Positions 1 through 9,399 of a stretch of DNA of 38,430 bases are shown one piece after another. Below the pieces are notes generated by a model that saw only the letters and a program-made list of their open reading frames with translations, ran no database searches and had not been told where the DNA came from. The translations under genes were made by a program, and so were the position numbers. Every line of letters starts with the position of its first letter. The stretch's first letter is position 1. Origin of the DNA: Thiorhodococcus sp. (lineage in GTDB: Bacteria > Pseudomonadota > Gammaproteobacteria > Chromatiales > Chromatiaceae); NCBI GenBank assembly GCA_029257385.1, contig JARIBS010000093.1, positions 1 through 38,430 of the forward strand, in the 5' to 3' direction.

Positions 1-252
1 CGGGGGTCTACCAGGGACGTGAAATGCTCAAGAATGCTTGCTGACATGAGAAACTCCAACGGTTGTTTCTCGCTAGCATCCGTCAACTCCCTGGAAAACG
101 GAATGTTTAAACGCGCTCGCCCTGATGATACCTGCGGTGAGGCTCCGAGCACTCGGGATTTAGGGTATCATCGTCTTGATGTGTGCCCTAGTCACCTTGG
201 GTAAAAACTTGGGCGTTTATGTAAAGTCCTCTCTAGAGACAACGCAGCATTG
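1..252. other. Non-coding lead-in upstream of surE
   Basis: I see no recognisable gene here. A 61-codon open frame on the plus strand at 19-204 has no family resemblance and no ribosome-binding site. The stretch ends in the surE start and probably carries its promoter, but I cannot point to a convincing -35/-10 pair. Confidence 0.4.
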
Positions 253-1002
253 ATGAAGATCCTTGTCAGCAACGACGACGGCTATCAGTCCCCCGGTTTG
301 ATGATACTTGCCGATACGCTCGGTCAGTTGGGCGAGGTGGTTGTCGTGGCGCCCGAGCGCGACCGCAGCGGCGCTAGCAACTCGCTGACCCTCGATGTCC
401 CATTGCGCGCCGAGCGCATGCCCAATGGCTTCATTCGGGTCGACGGCACACCCACCGACTGCGTGCATCTGGCGCTGACTGGGCTGCCGGACATCGATCC
501 AGACATCGTCGTGGCGGGAATCAACCATGGTTCCAACCTGGGCGACGATGTGCTCTATTCAGGCACTGTCGCGGCAGCCACTGAGGGCCGCTTTCTGGGC
601 TTGCCATCGATCGCCGTATCCATTACCTCGCATGCACCGCGTCACCTCGCCACCGCTGCTGAGGTCGCATTGCGGCTGATCATGAATCTGCGCGGAAATT
701 TGCTCGATTCCAGTATCATCCTAAACGTGAACGTCCCTGATCTGCCCATCGACGAGATCCGCGGCTATGCCGCAACCCGACTAGGGCATCGGCACAAGGC
801 CGAGTCCGTTGTGCGCTCCACCGATCCACGCGGCAGAACCATTTACTGGCTCGGCCCTGCAGGGCCTGAGCAGGACGCCGGGCCAGGAACCGATTTCCAC
901 GCGGTTCGTAATGGCTTCGTGTCGGTCACCCCATTACAGGTCGATTTGACCCGTCATGTCGCACTGGAAGCGCTTGGATGCTGGCTGGCGACATGCAATT
1001 GA
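253..1002 (+). CDS. surE: 5'/3'-nucleotidase SurE
   Basis: SurE is a cytoplasmic metal-dependent phosphatase acting on nucleoside 5'- and 3'-monophosphates. The 249-residue product opens with [15 protein letters not shown], the SurE signature whose paired Asp residues (8 and 9) bind the metal. It also carries [21 protein letters not shown], split here as the Asn-rich GINHGSN loop and the SGTVAA segment, both typical of the family. A TTG lies immediately upstream at 250, but the ATG at 253 gives the canonical N-terminus. The stop TGA (1000-1002) overlaps an ATG of pcm, so the two are translationally coupled. The order surE-pcm-nlpD-rpoS is the standard gammaproteobacterial stationary-phase cluster. 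Identification is secure. Confidence 0.97.
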   Translation: MKILVSNDDGYQSPGLMILADTLGQLGEVVVVAPERDRSGASNSLTLDVPLRAERMPNGFIRVDGTPTDCVHLALTGLPDIDPDIVVAGINHGSNLGDDVLYSGTVAAATEGRFLGLPSIAVSITSHAPRHLATAAEVALRLIMNLRGNLLDSSIILNVNVPDLPIDEIRGYAATRLGHRHKAESVVRSTDPRGRTIYWLGPAGPEQDAGPGTDFHAVRNGFVSVTPLQVDLTRHVALEALGCWLATCN

Positions 1003-1664
1003 TGGCAGACGCGCCCGACCCGGGGATCGGGATGACCTCCAGGCGCACGCGCGAGCGCCTGATCGTGCGTCTCAAAGAGGCCGGGATCGACTCCGCCGAG
1101 GTGCTCGATGTGATGCGCGATTTGCCGCGCCACCTGTTCGTCGACGAGGCGCTTGCCAGCCGTGCCTACGAAGACTCAGCCTTGCCCATCGGGCGTGGAC
1201 AGACCATCTCGCAGCCTTATACGGTCGCGCGTATGACGCAGGCGCTGCTCGAGCGTGTGAGGCCGGATACGGTACTTGAGATCGGCACCGGATCGGGGTT
1301 TCAAACCGCCGTGCTCGCCTCGCTGGTGCGTCGTGTCTATAGCGTCGAGCGGCTCCAGGAGTTGCTCGAAAGGGCGCAGGCGCGTCTGCGCGCAATCAAA
1401 AAACGCAATGTCAGATTCCGCTATGGAGACGGCGCTCAGGGTTGGCTTGAATATGCGCCTTATCAAGGGATTATGGTAACCGCCGCGCCACGTGGCGTGC
1501 CGCGCGTACTCGCCGAACAACTGGCGCCTGGGGGTGTGATGGTGCTGCCCATGGGCGAAGAGACGCAGCAGGTGCTGGTGCGCCTGACGCGGCTTGAGCA
1601 GGGGTTCGAACACGAGATTCTCGAAGCGGCCAGCTTCGTGCCGCTGCTCAGCGGCACCTCGTGA
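978..1664 (+). CDS. pcm: Protein-L-isoaspartate O-methyltransferase
   Basis: Pcm repairs damaged proteins by methylating L-isoaspartyl residues with S-adenosylmethionine in the cytosol. The SAM-binding motif I is visible as [16 protein letters not shown], preceded by the family motif [25 protein letters not shown] near the C-terminus is also typical. From the ATG at 978 the protein has 228 residues, slightly long for Pcm. This ATG has a GGAAG seven bases upstream, but an ATG at 1002 overlapping the surE stop (TGATG) would give 220 residues and start nearer the conserved region. Either start is possible. The gene overlaps surE and lies 56 bp from the nlpD-like gene. Confidence 0.96.
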   Translation: MLAGDMQLMADAPDPGIGMTSRRTRERLIVRLKEAGIDSAEVLDVMRDLPRHLFVDEALASRAYEDSALPIGRGQTISQPYTVARMTQALLERVRPDTVLEIGTGSGFQTAVLASLVRRVYSVERLQELLERAQARLRAIKKRNVRFRYGDGAQGWLEYAPYQGIMVTAAPRGVPRVLAEQLAPGGVMVLPMGEETQQVLVRLTRLEQGFEHEILEAASFVPLLSGTS

Positions 1665-1720
1665 GTCTCTGCGTGGCCGTCAAGATGCGCGCGCGACGCC
1701 GGATACTCCACTGATTTGCG

Positions 1721-2533
1721 ATGGCAGCGTTTTGTTGTTCATGGACCCCCGGGGCGATCAAGCCGCACACATGGACTCTATCTGTCATCGCCATCATTGC
1801 CGTCATCTTGGGCGGTTGTTCAACGCGCCAAGCACCACCCCTCTATGGCTGGAATTGGACTGGGCCTGCTCCCGAGGGTTATTACCTGGTGCAGCACGGA
1901 GACAGCCTGGGCGTGGTGGCCGACAAGCATGCGTTGAGTATGCGCACGCTGGCCAAGTGGAATGAACTCAAGCCCCCCTACATCATCTATGCCAATACGC
2001 TGCTGCGGGTTACGCCATCAAGCGCTAAGCCTGCCCGCGTCGCCGTGGCCGGGAAGCACGTAGAATCAACATCTTCCAACCTTTCCCACACACGGGTCTC
2101 GCGGCCTGCAAAGATCACGCTAGCGCCCGAAGCACCGGGAAGTCGCCGCGCGCCATCCGGGATGATGTGGCAATGGCCCATGGGCGGTGCGTTGGCGCAG
2201 TCGTTTCAATCCGCTGATCGCACGCGCCAGGGAATTCGCATCGCCGGACGAGCAGGGGAGCAGGTCAGGGCCGCCGCGCACGGTGTCGTCGTCTATTGCG
2301 GAAGTGGACTCAAGGGCTACGGCAACCTTATCATCATTAAACATAATCATAAGTATCTGAGCGCATATGGGTTCAATCGTCGATTACTGGCTAGCGAGGG
2401 GGACAGCGTCGCGGCCGGTCAAGTGATCGCCGAAGTCGGAGAAGGTGCACAAGGGCTCTATCTACTGCATTTCGAGGTTCGACGTGACGGCACCGCAGTC
2501 GATCCAATCCTTTATCTGCCCGCTCGAAACTGA
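1721..2533 (+). CDS. nlpD: NlpD-like LysM/LytM lipoprotein
   Basis: This is a predicted outer-membrane lipoprotein that should help control cell-wall amidases during division. The N-terminus has a hydrophobic stretch (about residues 19-32) ending in the lipobox LGGC with Cys33. A LysM domain follows (about 53-97, with [10 protein letters not shown]), then a low-complexity linker and a C-terminal LytM/M23 domain (about 150-265). The LytM domain looks inactive: where active M23 peptidases have a His-x-x-x-Asp zinc site this protein has RQGIRIAG, and the usual HLH motif is LLHFEVR with a single His. Degenerate LytM is the known state of NlpD and EnvC, which activate amidases instead of cutting peptidoglycan. 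Its position before rpoS supports NlpD. Confidence 0.9.
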   Translation: MAAFCCSWTPGAIKPHTWTLSVIAIIAVILGGCSTRQAPPLYGWNWTGPAPEGYYLVQHGDSLGVVADKHALSMRTLAKWNELKPPYIIYANTLLRVTPSSAKPARVAVAGKHVESTSSNLSHTRVSRPAKITLAPEAPGSRRAPSGMMWQWPMGGALAQSFQSADRTRQGIRIAGRAGEQVRAAAHGVVVYCGSGLKGYGNLIIIKHNHKYLSAYGFNRRLLASEGDSVAAGQVIAEVGEGAQGLYLLHFEVRRDGTAVDPILYLPARN

Positions 2534-2562
2534 AACCGCATCTGGTGAACGGAGGGATGTGC

Positions 2563-3567
2563 ATGCCATCCACCAAAGTACGCGAGACAAGTGACGATCC
2601 GAGCGAACTCCAGGCTTCCAACGGCGAGGATACCGATGACCTGGAATCTGAAGAGGACGACACCGAGCGCGAGCAGCCGAACAAAAGCGAATCCGTGCAG
2701 GATGCATCCAGCGAGCGGTTCAGTTGCGGTCAAGGCGATTTCGATGCAACACGTCTGTATCTCAACGAGATCGGCGAGTCAAAGCTGCTGACTGCTGCAG
2801 AGGAGGTCCAATTCTCCCGTCTTGCCCAAGCCGGTGACAATGCCGCCCGACAGCGGATGATCGTGAGCAATCTGCGCCTCGTGGTGAAGATTGCGCGGCG
2901 CTATTTAAACCGTGGACTGCCCCTGCTGGATCTGATCGAGGAGGGCAACCTGGGGTTGATTCGGGCGGTGGAGAAATTCGATCCGGAGCGCGGCTTTCGC
3001 TTCTCCACCTACGCCACCTGGTGGATTCGCCAAACCATCGAGCGTGCGATCATGAACCAGACGCGCACCGTGCGCCTGCCCATTCATGTCGTCAAAGAGA
3101 TCAATGTCTATCTCAAGGCGTCACGCAAGCTCGCCCAGCGACTCGATCACGAGCCGACCGCCGAAGACATCGCCAACCTGCTCGACAAACCCATCAGTGA
3201 TGTAAAGCGCATGCTCGGACTCAACGAGCGCATTACCTCAGTCGATACACCCTATGGCAAGGATGCCGACAGACCGCTGGTCGATATGCTCCGAGACGAA
3301 TCGGCCAGCGACCCTGTCGAGCGCATCCAAGACGTCAACGTTCGGTTAAAGCTCAATGACTGGCTAGAGAAGCTCAACGAGAAGCAGCGTGAGGTGGTCG
3401 AGCGTCGCTTCGGGCTGCGCGGATACGAAAACTCGACCCTAGAAAGCGTCGCTCAGGAGTTGGGCGTGACACGCGAGCGCGTGCGTCAAATCCAAATGGA
3501 CGCGTTGCGAAGACTCAGGGATATTCTTGAAAAAGAAGGGTTTTCTGTAAATTCTTTTTTCAAGTGA
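2563..3567 (+). CDS. rpoS: RNA polymerase sigma factor RpoS
   Basis: RpoS is the stationary-phase and general stress sigma factor. The 334-residue product has an acidic N-terminal tail, then region 1.2 ([20 protein letters not shown]), region 2 ([22 protein letters not shown], cited in part as [12 protein letters not shown], and [12 protein letters not shown]), region 3, and region 4 with the helix-turn-helix [11 protein letters not shown]. The start was chosen from the ribosome-binding site: GGAGG at 2551-2555 lies seven bases before the ATG at 2563, whereas the ATG at 2557 is too close and the GTG at 2545 has none. Length and gene order match RpoS rather than RpoD or RpoH. In E. coli the main rpoS promoter lies inside nlpD; I cannot locate one here. 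Confidence 0.97.
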   Translation: MPSTKVRETSDDPSELQASNGEDTDDLESEEDDTEREQPNKSESVQDASSERFSCGQGDFDATRLYLNEIGESKLLTAAEEVQFSRLAQAGDNAARQRMIVSNLRLVVKIARRYLNRGLPLLDLIEEGNLGLIRAVEKFDPERGFRFSTYATWWIRQTIERAIMNQTRTVRLPIHVVKEINVYLKASRKLAQRLDHEPTAEDIANLLDKPISDVKRMLGLNERITSVDTPYGKDADRPLVDMLRDESASDPVERIQDVNVRLKLNDWLEKLNEKQREVVERRFGLRGYENSTLESVAQELGVTRERVRQIQMDALRRLRDILEKEGFSVNSFFK

Positions 3568-3605
3568 GCCGGTCGACCCGTACAGCAGACGGGCGCCCGC
3601 CTTGC

Positions 3606-3791
3606 TTAAGCGGTCACATCGATCTGCGTCCCTACGCTATCCGGCAAGCTCTGGATCAATTGCGTCGCCGATTGCTCCTGAATGTTGAGCGCCTGTTTCA
3701 AAACGGCCACTCCAACCGCATCTTCCAGCTTCGCTTGAGACATGGCCGTAGCAAGTTGGGCCAAACCGACTGTTGACGTAGGAATTTCCAT
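3606..3791 (-). CDS. YjfB-like putative motility protein
   Basis: This is a 61-residue protein resembling the small YjfB family (annotated as putative motility protein). The visible family pattern is LAQLATAMSQAKLEDAVGVA followed by a VLKQALN segment and a Gln-rich tail. The start ATG has a GAGGT seven bases upstream on the minus strand. It converges on rpoS, with only 38 bp between the two stop codons. The family's molecular role is not established; the name comes from association with flagellar regulons. I found no convincing FliA-type promoter upstream. Confidence 0.65.
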   Translation of the reverse strand: MEIPTSTVGLAQLATAMSQAKLEDAVGVAVLKQALNIQEQSATQLIQSLPDSVGTQIDVTA

Positions 3792-4102
3792 AGAGTGACC
3801 TCGCGATGATGGGCGCCACTTAGCTTAACGGCATCCGTACCGCATTCTAAAGTCTTTCCCTCGCGACACCTCGGCGATCTTGCCACAGCTATACTGATGA
3901 GTAGGCAGCAATCCTGATTCTGCGACGCCTAAACCTTCCTGGAAATCAGGGTTATGCGTACGCTAGGCGGCCTGATTTGTGTTGACTTTCACCCCGCGAT
4001 CTATTGTTATGTTGGGCGCGGTGTCAATGCATTCTGGCTTTGAACTCTAGGCTAGAGTGCCTCATAACCCCTTGTTGTTTCCCGATGTTTCTGGGAGTGT
4101 CC
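3792..4102. other. Divergent intergenic region, yjfB-like / ccoN
   Basis: This gap of about 310 bp carries the leaders of two divergent genes. It holds a good sigma70-type promoter toward ccoN at 3982-4010. The heptamer CCTGATT occurs three times on alternating strands, at 3913-3919, 3944-3950 (as AATCAGG) and 3971-3977, just upstream of the promoter. I looked for an FNR/Anr box (TTGAT-N4-ATCAA), expected for a cbb3 operon, and found no clear match. I see no small gene here. Confidence 0.5.
3982..4010 (+). promoter_or_regulatory. Putative sigma70 promoter for the cco operon
   Basis: TTGACT at 3982-3987 and TGTTAT at 4005-4010 are separated by exactly 17 bases, close to the TTGACA/TATAAT consensus. 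They lie about 90 bp upstream of the chosen ccoN start, which fits a 5' leader of about 85 nt. This also argues against starting ccoN at the upstream ATG at 4004-4010, which falls inside the -10 element. Confidence 0.5.
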
Positions 4103-5536
4103 ATGCAAGCCAGTCTGGAGCACAAGTACGATTTTGAAATCGTGCGCTGGTTCACGATCATGTCTGTCGTCTATCTCGTGGCGGGTGCGGCCATTGGGGT
4201 CTATATCGCATCAGAATTGGCGTGGCCGTTTCTGAACTTCGATAACCCCTATATCTCATTCGGGCGTCTGCGCCCGCTGCATACCAATACCGTCATCTTT
4301 GCCTTCGGCGGTTGCACCCTCATGGCGACGGCTTTCTACTCTGTTCAGCGAACCTGCGGCGTGCGACTGTGGAGCGAGAAGATGGCGCGCTTCACCTTCT
4401 GGGGCTGGAACGCGGTCATTCTACTGGCCGTGCTGACGCTCCCACTCGGATTCACCCAGTCGAAAGAATACGCCGAGCTGGAATGGCCGATCGACATTCT
4501 CATCGCGGTCGTCTGGCTCTCGTTTACCTTCAACTTCATCATGACGATCGCCACGCGCAAGACCTCGCACATCTACGTGTCGAATTGGTTCTTCCTCGGC
4601 ATGATGATCATGATCGTCTATCTGCATGTCGTAAACAGCCTGGCGATTCCGGTCGGGCTATTTAAGTCCTACTCCATTTTCTCTGGAGTACAGGATGCGA
4701 TGATTCAATGGTGGTGGGGCCACAATGCGGTCGGTTTCTATCTGACCGCAGGCTTTCTCGGCATCATGTATTACTTCGTGCCCAAGCAGGCCGAGCGTCC
4801 CATCTATTCTTACCGCCTGTCGGTCATTCATTTTTGGTCGCTGATGTTCGGCTATGTCTGGCTCGGTGCGCATCATCTGCAATACACCGCGCTTCCCGAC
4901 TGGACCGGCTCTCTGGGCGCTGCCATCTCGATCGCCATGATCATCCCGTCCTGGGGCGGTGCGGTAAACGGCATGATGACGCTCTCCGGGGCCTGGGACC
5001 GGCTGCGCACGGACTATGTGCTGCGCTTTCTCATCATCGCTCTGGCTTTCTACGCCATGTCGACATTCGAGGGACCGGTCATGGCGCTCAAGACCGTCAA
5101 CGCACTCTCGCACTACACCGACTGGACGATCGGCCATGTGCATTCCGGCGCGTTGGGCTGGGTGGCCGGTATCTCCATCGGCGCTATCTATCACCTGATG
5201 ATACGTCTCTATCACACCGAGATGTTCTCCGAGCGTTTGATCAGCTTCCATTTCTGGACCGCGACCATCGGCACGGTCATCTACATCGTCGCCATGTGGG
5301 TTTCGGGCATCATGCAGGGTCTTATGTGGCGCGCCTATGACGAGTACGGCACCCTGGCTTACACCTTCGTGGAATCCGTCGATGCCATGCATCCCTACTA
5401 TGCGATGCGGGCGATCGGCGGAATGATCTTTCTGCTCGGCGCGGTGGTGATGCTTTTTAACGTCCTCATGACCGTGCGTAAATCCGTCGTCTCGGGCAGC
5501 CTGGCCAAGGCCCGCGCTGTCCCTGCCGCCGCCTGA
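4103..5536 (+). CDS. ccoN: cbb3-type cytochrome c oxidase subunit I
   Basis: CcoN is the catalytic haem-copper subunit of the high-affinity cbb3 terminal oxidase in the inner membrane, reducing oxygen with electrons from CcoO and CcoP. The 477-residue product is a multi-span membrane protein. Visible family features include [15 protein letters not shown] near the N-terminus, the binuclear-centre helix [26 protein letters not shown], and the [10 protein letters not shown] segment. The start at 4103 ([16 protein letters not shown]) gives the normal family N-terminus and has GGGAG just upstream; the open frame extends up to 4004 but would add about 33 unusual residues. It is first in a run of eight cco genes and is followed 17 bp later by ccoO. 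Confidence 0.97.
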   Translation: MQASLEHKYDFEIVRWFTIMSVVYLVAGAAIGVYIASELAWPFLNFDNPYISFGRLRPLHTNTVIFAFGGCTLMATAFYSVQRTCGVRLWSEKMARFTFWGWNAVILLAVLTLPLGFTQSKEYAELEWPIDILIAVVWLSFTFNFIMTIATRKTSHIYVSNWFFLGMMIMIVYLHVVNSLAIPVGLFKSYSIFSGVQDAMIQWWWGHNAVGFYLTAGFLGIMYYFVPKQAERPIYSYRLSVIHFWSLMFGYVWLGAHHLQYTALPDWTGSLGAAISIAMIIPSWGGAVNGMMTLSGAWDRLRTDYVLRFLIIALAFYAMSTFEGPVMALKTVNALSHYTDWTIGHVHSGALGWVAGISIGAIYHLMIRLYHTEMFSERLISFHFWTATIGTVIYIVAMWVSGIMQGLMWRAYDEYGTLAYTFVESVDAMHPYYAMRAIGGMIFLLGAVVMLFNVLMTVRKSVVSGSLAKARAVPAAA

Positions 5537-5553
5537 TGTAATGGTGTATCGAC

Positions 5554-6300
5554 ATGGCTGAGACGAAAACAAAACCAAAGAGCTTTCAGGAATGGATGGA
5601 AGTCAACATCTGGGCGTTGTTGCTCTTCCTGGGGTTGGTGCTCTCCGTGGGCGGCATTGTGGAAATCGTGCCGTTGTTCTATATGAAGAACACCATGGAG
5701 CACAATCAATTCCCTGAAATCGTCTGGGACAAAGCGGGTCGCGAACCCATCGTCAGCATCAACGAGTCCAATCAGGAGCAGTGGAACTGGCAGCCGGGCG
5801 AGGGTGTGCGACCGCTCACCGCGGTCGAACTCGCGGGGCGCGACATCTATCAGCGCGAAGGCTGCTATCTCTGTCACTCGCAGATGGTGCGGCCCTTTCG
5901 CGATGAGAAAGAGCGCTACGGTCACTATTCGCTCGCCTCGGAGTCGATGTTCGATCACCCTTTCCAGTGGGGCTCCAAGCGCACCGGACCTGACCTGGCG
6001 CGCGTCGGCGGCAAGTACTCCGACGAATGGCAGCGTCAGCATCTGTATGATCCGCGCTCGCTGGTTCCGGAATCTGTCATGCCGGGCTATCCGTGGCTTG
6101 CCCAAGCCTATCTGAATGGTGCGCAGCTACAGCGGCATATGCGTGGCTTGCGCAAAGTTGGGGTGCCTTACGCGGATGGCGATATTGCAGCCGCGCCGGC
6201 CCTGGCTGAGGGCAAGACCGAGATGGATGCCCTGATCGCCTATCTCCAGGTGCTCGGCACCATGGCCACACTCGATAATTCCAAGACCTACCGTGAATAG
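5554..6300 (+). CDS. ccoO: cbb3-type cytochrome c oxidase subunit II
   Basis: CcoO is the membrane-anchored monohaem cytochrome c subunit that passes electrons to CcoN. One N-terminal membrane helix (about residues 17-41) is followed by a periplasmic haem c domain with CYLCH (Cys104, Cys107, His108). The strongly conserved [11 protein letters not shown] and [20 protein letters not shown] segments are present. At 248 residues it is longer than the roughly 200 I know for pseudomonad CcoO. The extra length is mostly an insertion of about 30 residues between the membrane anchor and the haem domain (about residues 50-85). The stop overlaps the GTG start of ccoQ. Confidence 0.97.
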   Translation: MAETKTKPKSFQEWMEVNIWALLLFLGLVLSVGGIVEIVPLFYMKNTMEHNQFPEIVWDKAGREPIVSINESNQEQWNWQPGEGVRPLTAVELAGRDIYQREGCYLCHSQMVRPFRDEKERYGHYSLASESMFDHPFQWGSKRTGPDLARVGGKYSDEWQRQHLYDPRSLVPESVMPGYPWLAQAYLNGAQLQRHMRGLRKVGVPYADGDIAAAPALAEGKTEMDALIAYLQVLGTMATLDNSKTYRE

Positions 6301-6505
6301 TCTGCTCGAGTATTTCGAAACCGACTGGCAGGCGATGACGGCCAGCGACTGGGTTGGAGCCATCCTCACCGTCGTCATCTTTCTGCTGATGATCGTGGCA
6401 TATTTTCAGGTCTTTCGTCCCAAGAATCGGGAGCGGCTCGAAGCCAGGAAGCACATCCTGTTCGAAGACGACGAGAGAGACGGAGACGACGATGGCGGAC
6501 GATAA
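6293..6505 (+). CDS. ccoQ: cbb3 oxidase small subunit CcoQ
   Basis: CcoQ is the small membrane subunit associated with stability of the cbb3 complex. The 70-residue product has one membrane helix (about residues 21-40), the typical [11 protein letters not shown] segment directly after it, and an acidic tail. Translation starts at a GTG that overlaps the end of ccoO by 8 bp, and the end overlaps ccoP by 14 bp, so the three genes are coupled. Position and topology decide the call; the sequence family itself is weakly conserved. Confidence 0.9.
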   Translation: MNSLLEYFETDWQAMTASDWVGAILTVVIFLLMIVAYFQVFRPKNRERLEARKHILFEDDERDGDDDGGR

Positions 6506-7388
6506 TCCTTTCCCTGGCGAGAACAACACCGGCCATGTCTGGGACGACAATCTACGCGAACTCGACAACCCGCCGCCACGTTGGTGGATGCTGGGGCTGT
6601 GGGCGTCGCTGCTGTTCGTGGTCGGCTACTCGGTACTCTATCCCACCTGGCCGGTCGGTCAAGAGCCGACACCAGGCGTCCTGGGGTGGAGCCAGATGCA
6701 GGAGTACGCGCGAGGCGTCGAGCAGATCGAGGCCAAACGCGCCGAGTTCGAGGATCAGATCAGTGGCATGACGGCCAATGAGATTCTCGCCGATCCTGGA
6801 TTGACCCAGTACACCCTGGCCTCGGCGAAGGTGCTGTTCGGCGACAACTGCTCGGCCTGCCACGGCAGTGGTGGCCAGGGCAATCCAAATTATCCGGTGC
6901 TGGCCGATGACGACTGGCTCTACGGCGGCAAAACCGAAAAGATCGCTGAGTCAATCACCTTGGGGCGTCAGGGTGCCATGACCGCGCACCAGACTATTCT
7001 CACTGAGGCCGAAGTCGACATCCTGTCCAACTGGGTGGTCGAGATGAGCGAGACCGCCGGTAAGGGTGGCAGCGAGGCCGGCTGGACGCTTTTCAGGACC
7101 AAGGGCTGCACGGCCTGTCATGGTCAAAAAGCCAATGGTGCGATCGTCGAGCTTCCCAACGGGGACGTCATCACGATCGGCGCGGCTAATCTGACCGATA
7201 GCATCTGGCGTTTCGAGCCGGGCGGTTACGAGAGCGCGCGCCACACCATACTGTACGGTGTGAACCTGTCGGGCATTGCCGAGACACGCAATGCCGTGAT
7301 GCCGGCGTTCTCCGAGACCGGCAAGCTCAGCGAGCAAGAGATCAAGAAGCTTGTCGTCTACGTCTATTCGCTCGGTGGCGGGCAATAG
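6492..7388 (+). CDS. ccoP: cbb3-type cytochrome c oxidase subunit III
   Basis: CcoP is the dihaem cytochrome c subunit that receives electrons from soluble cytochromes. The N-terminus has the conserved TGHVWDDNLRELDNPPPRWW segment, cited here as HVWDDNLRELDNPPPRWW, followed by one membrane helix (about 34-50). Two haem c sites are visible, CSACH (Cys120, Cys123, His124) and CTACH (Cys206, Cys209, His210), each in a cytochrome c domain. Length (298 residues) is normal. The ribosome-binding site lies within the ccoQ tail. It closes the structural part of the operon; ccoG follows after 38 bp. Confidence 0.97.
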   Translation: MADDNPFPGENNTGHVWDDNLRELDNPPPRWWMLGLWASLLFVVGYSVLYPTWPVGQEPTPGVLGWSQMQEYARGVEQIEAKRAEFEDQISGMTANEILADPGLTQYTLASAKVLFGDNCSACHGSGGQGNPNYPVLADDDWLYGGKTEKIAESITLGRQGAMTAHQTILTEAEVDILSNWVVEMSETAGKGGSEAGWTLFRTKGCTACHGQKANGAIVELPNGDVITIGAANLTDSIWRFEPGGYESARHTILYGVNLSGIAETRNAVMPAFSETGKLSEQEIKKLVVYVYSLGGGQ

Positions 7389-7426
7389 CGCTGCTCGTCG
7401 CGTGCCTGATTCAGCAGTAAAGAGAG

Positions 7427-8869
7427 ATGGTCAAGTTACAGACGCATGATGCAGTGACGCTGTCGCCCGCAGTGGATGCGCTCTACGCCGAGGCCGATGA
7501 CTGGCACGTCAACACGGGTGGGCAGACCATCCATGCCAAACGCATCCAGGGGCGCTGGCGCACCTTCAAGTGGTTGATGGCCTCGGTATGGCTGGTCTTC
7601 TTTCTCGGACCCTATCTGCGCTGGGACGGCCGTCAGGCGGTCCTTTTCGATATCCCGAACCGGCAGTACCACATCTTCTCGGCGACCATCCTGCCTCAGG
7701 ACTTCTGGATGCTGTCGCTGCTGTTGCTGTTTTTCGCCATCCTCTTGGCCGTGATAACCGCGCTCGCCGGGCGTGTCTGGTGCGGCTATTTCTGTTTCCA
7801 GACGGTCTGGACGGATGTTTTCACCTGGATCGAGGAAAAGCTCGAAGGCGCTCCGTCGGCGCGGCGCAAGCTCGACCAAGCGCCCATGAGCGTCCGCAAG
7901 GCGCGGATCAAAGGGATCAAGCACGCGCTGTGGCTCCTCATCAGTTTTCTGACCGGTTTGAGCTTTGTTGCCTGGTTCGCCGACGCACCGACACTCTGGC
8001 GCGGCTTCTTCATCGGCGAGGCGCATACTGCCGCTTATGTGTCAGTGGCGCTGTTTACCGCCGGCAGCTATGTGCTTGCCGGATTTCTCAGGGAGCAGAC
8101 CTGCTTCTGGCTGTGCCCCTATGCACGCATCCAGGGTGTGATGCTCGATCGCACGACCATCACCCCGACCTATGACGCAGCACGTGGCGAGCCGCGCGGG
8201 CGTGTCAAACGCGGCACCGATCAAGACGTGCGCACGACCGGAGACTGTGTCGACTGCAACCAGTGCGTGGCGGTCTGCCCGACCGGGGTCGACATCCGCC
8301 GCGGCCAACAGGAGGGCTGCATTACCTGTGCACTCTGTCTTGACGCCTGCGATCAGGTCATGGACAAGGTCGGGCGTCCGCGCGGGCTGATCCGCTATGC
8401 CTCGCTCGACGAGATTGAGGGCCGACCGACCAAGCGGATGCTGTCGAGACCGCGGGTCTGGGTCTATACCCTCATCCTGACCGGGGCGCTGTCGGGTATC
8501 ATCTACGGTCTCACCGCGCTCGCCCCGCTTGAGCTTAAGGTGCTGCACGAGCGCGCGCCGCTGTTTGTGCTGTTGAGCGACGGCTCCATTCAGAACAAGT
8601 ACACTCTGAAAATACTTAACAAGACGCCCGAGCGCGTCTCGGTCGCCATCAGCGTTGCGGGTTCTAACGAGATGACTCTGGTCGGTGCCGATAAGCCCGT
8701 CGCAACCGAGCCTGGCGGTGTCACGCCCACGATCGTCTTCGTGCGCATGTCCAAGCGCGCGCTTGTGGCCGAGCGGCAACCGATCGTTTTTCGTGCCGAG
8801 GGCGTACGCGCTTCCGGCGACCCCGCCGTGGCCGAGCGGGAAAGCGTTTTCATCGGTCCACGACGCTAA
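7427..8869 (+). CDS. ccoG: CcoG/RdxA ferredoxin-like cbb3 assembly protein
   Basis: CcoG (FixG, RdxA) is an inner-membrane iron-sulfur protein needed for cbb3 assembly; characterised members reduce Cu(II) to Cu(I) for the copper site. The 480-residue product has membrane segments (about residues 50-70, 90-115, 165-185, 200-220 and 345-365). It has a membrane-embedded Cys pair (WCGYFCFQTVW), two [4Fe-4S] motifs in the cytoplasmic part (CVDCNQCVAVCP and CITCALCLDAC), and a C-terminal periplasmic immunoglobulin-like domain. The start ATG is preceded by AGAGAG. Gene position between ccoP and ccoH is the standard assembly-gene order. Confidence 0.95.
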   Translation: MVKLQTHDAVTLSPAVDALYAEADDWHVNTGGQTIHAKRIQGRWRTFKWLMASVWLVFFLGPYLRWDGRQAVLFDIPNRQYHIFSATILPQDFWMLSLLLLFFAILLAVITALAGRVWCGYFCFQTVWTDVFTWIEEKLEGAPSARRKLDQAPMSVRKARIKGIKHALWLLISFLTGLSFVAWFADAPTLWRGFFIGEAHTAAYVSVALFTAGSYVLAGFLREQTCFWLCPYARIQGVMLDRTTITPTYDAARGEPRGRVKRGTDQDVRTTGDCVDCNQCVAVCPTGVDIRRGQQEGCITCALCLDACDQVMDKVGRPRGLIRYASLDEIEGRPTKRMLSRPRVWVYTLILTGALSGIIYGLTALAPLELKVLHERAPLFVLLSDGSIQNKYTLKILNKTPERVSVAISVAGSNEMTLVGADKPVATEPGGVTPTIVFVRMSKRALVAERQPIVFRAEGVRASGDPAVAERESVFIGPRR

Positions 8870-8885
8870 ATTGCGGATCAATGCC

Positions 8886-9395
8886 ATGCAGTCCGAACGA
8901 CAGACCCCGCAAAACTCCGCCCTCCGCAGCCCCTGGGTGCGTGGCTGGATCGGATTGATCGTGACCGTGCTCGCGGTCAACATCGTCATGATCTATCTCG
9001 CCATCACCACCAATCCGGGTCTGGTCAACACCGACTATTACGAACGCGGCCAGAACTACGAGCAAACCCTGATGTCGCTTAAGGCCCGTGCGCCGGACTG
9101 GGTCATGACCACCGACATCCCCACGCCGCTCAAGCTTGATCGCTCCGAGCGTATCCGACTGTTCCTGGTCGACCGGGCCGGTCAGCCGGTCGATCCGGGA
9201 AGCGTGACCTTCCACGCCTATCGGCCCTCGGATGCCGCGCGCGATTTCGCCCTGCCCATGACCCGCGAGGATCGTGGCCGTTATGTCGTCGAAGTCGGCT
9301 TTCCGCTGATCGGTGTCTGGGACACCTTGATCGCCGTGGGTTATGGCGAGGACGAATACAGCATCAGCGAGCGGGTGATGGTCGACAGCGACTGA
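8886..9395 (+). CDS. ccoH: FixH/CcoH family cbb3 assembly protein
   Basis: CcoH (FixH) is a single-span membrane protein required for stable cbb3 oxidase. The 169-residue product has a membrane helix (about residues 21-42) followed by the family segment [17 protein letters not shown] and a periplasmic beta domain. The reading frame is open further upstream through the end of ccoG, but the ATG at 8886 ([20 protein letters not shown]) gives the normal topology and lies just after the ccoG stop. It ends 4 bp before the GTG of ccoI. Confidence 0.93.
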   Translation: MQSERQTPQNSALRSPWVRGWIGLIVTVLAVNIVMIYLAITTNPGLVNTDYYERGQNYEQTLMSLKARAPDWVMTTDIPTPLKLDRSERIRLFLVDRAGQPVDPGSVTFHAYRPSDAARDFALPMTREDRGRYVVEVGFPLIGVWDTLIAVGYGEDEYSISERVMVDSD

Positions 9396-9399
9396 GCCC

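Noticed and set aside
19-204. Open plus-strand frame of 61 codons before surE
   Set aside because: No ribosome-binding site and no recognisable family.
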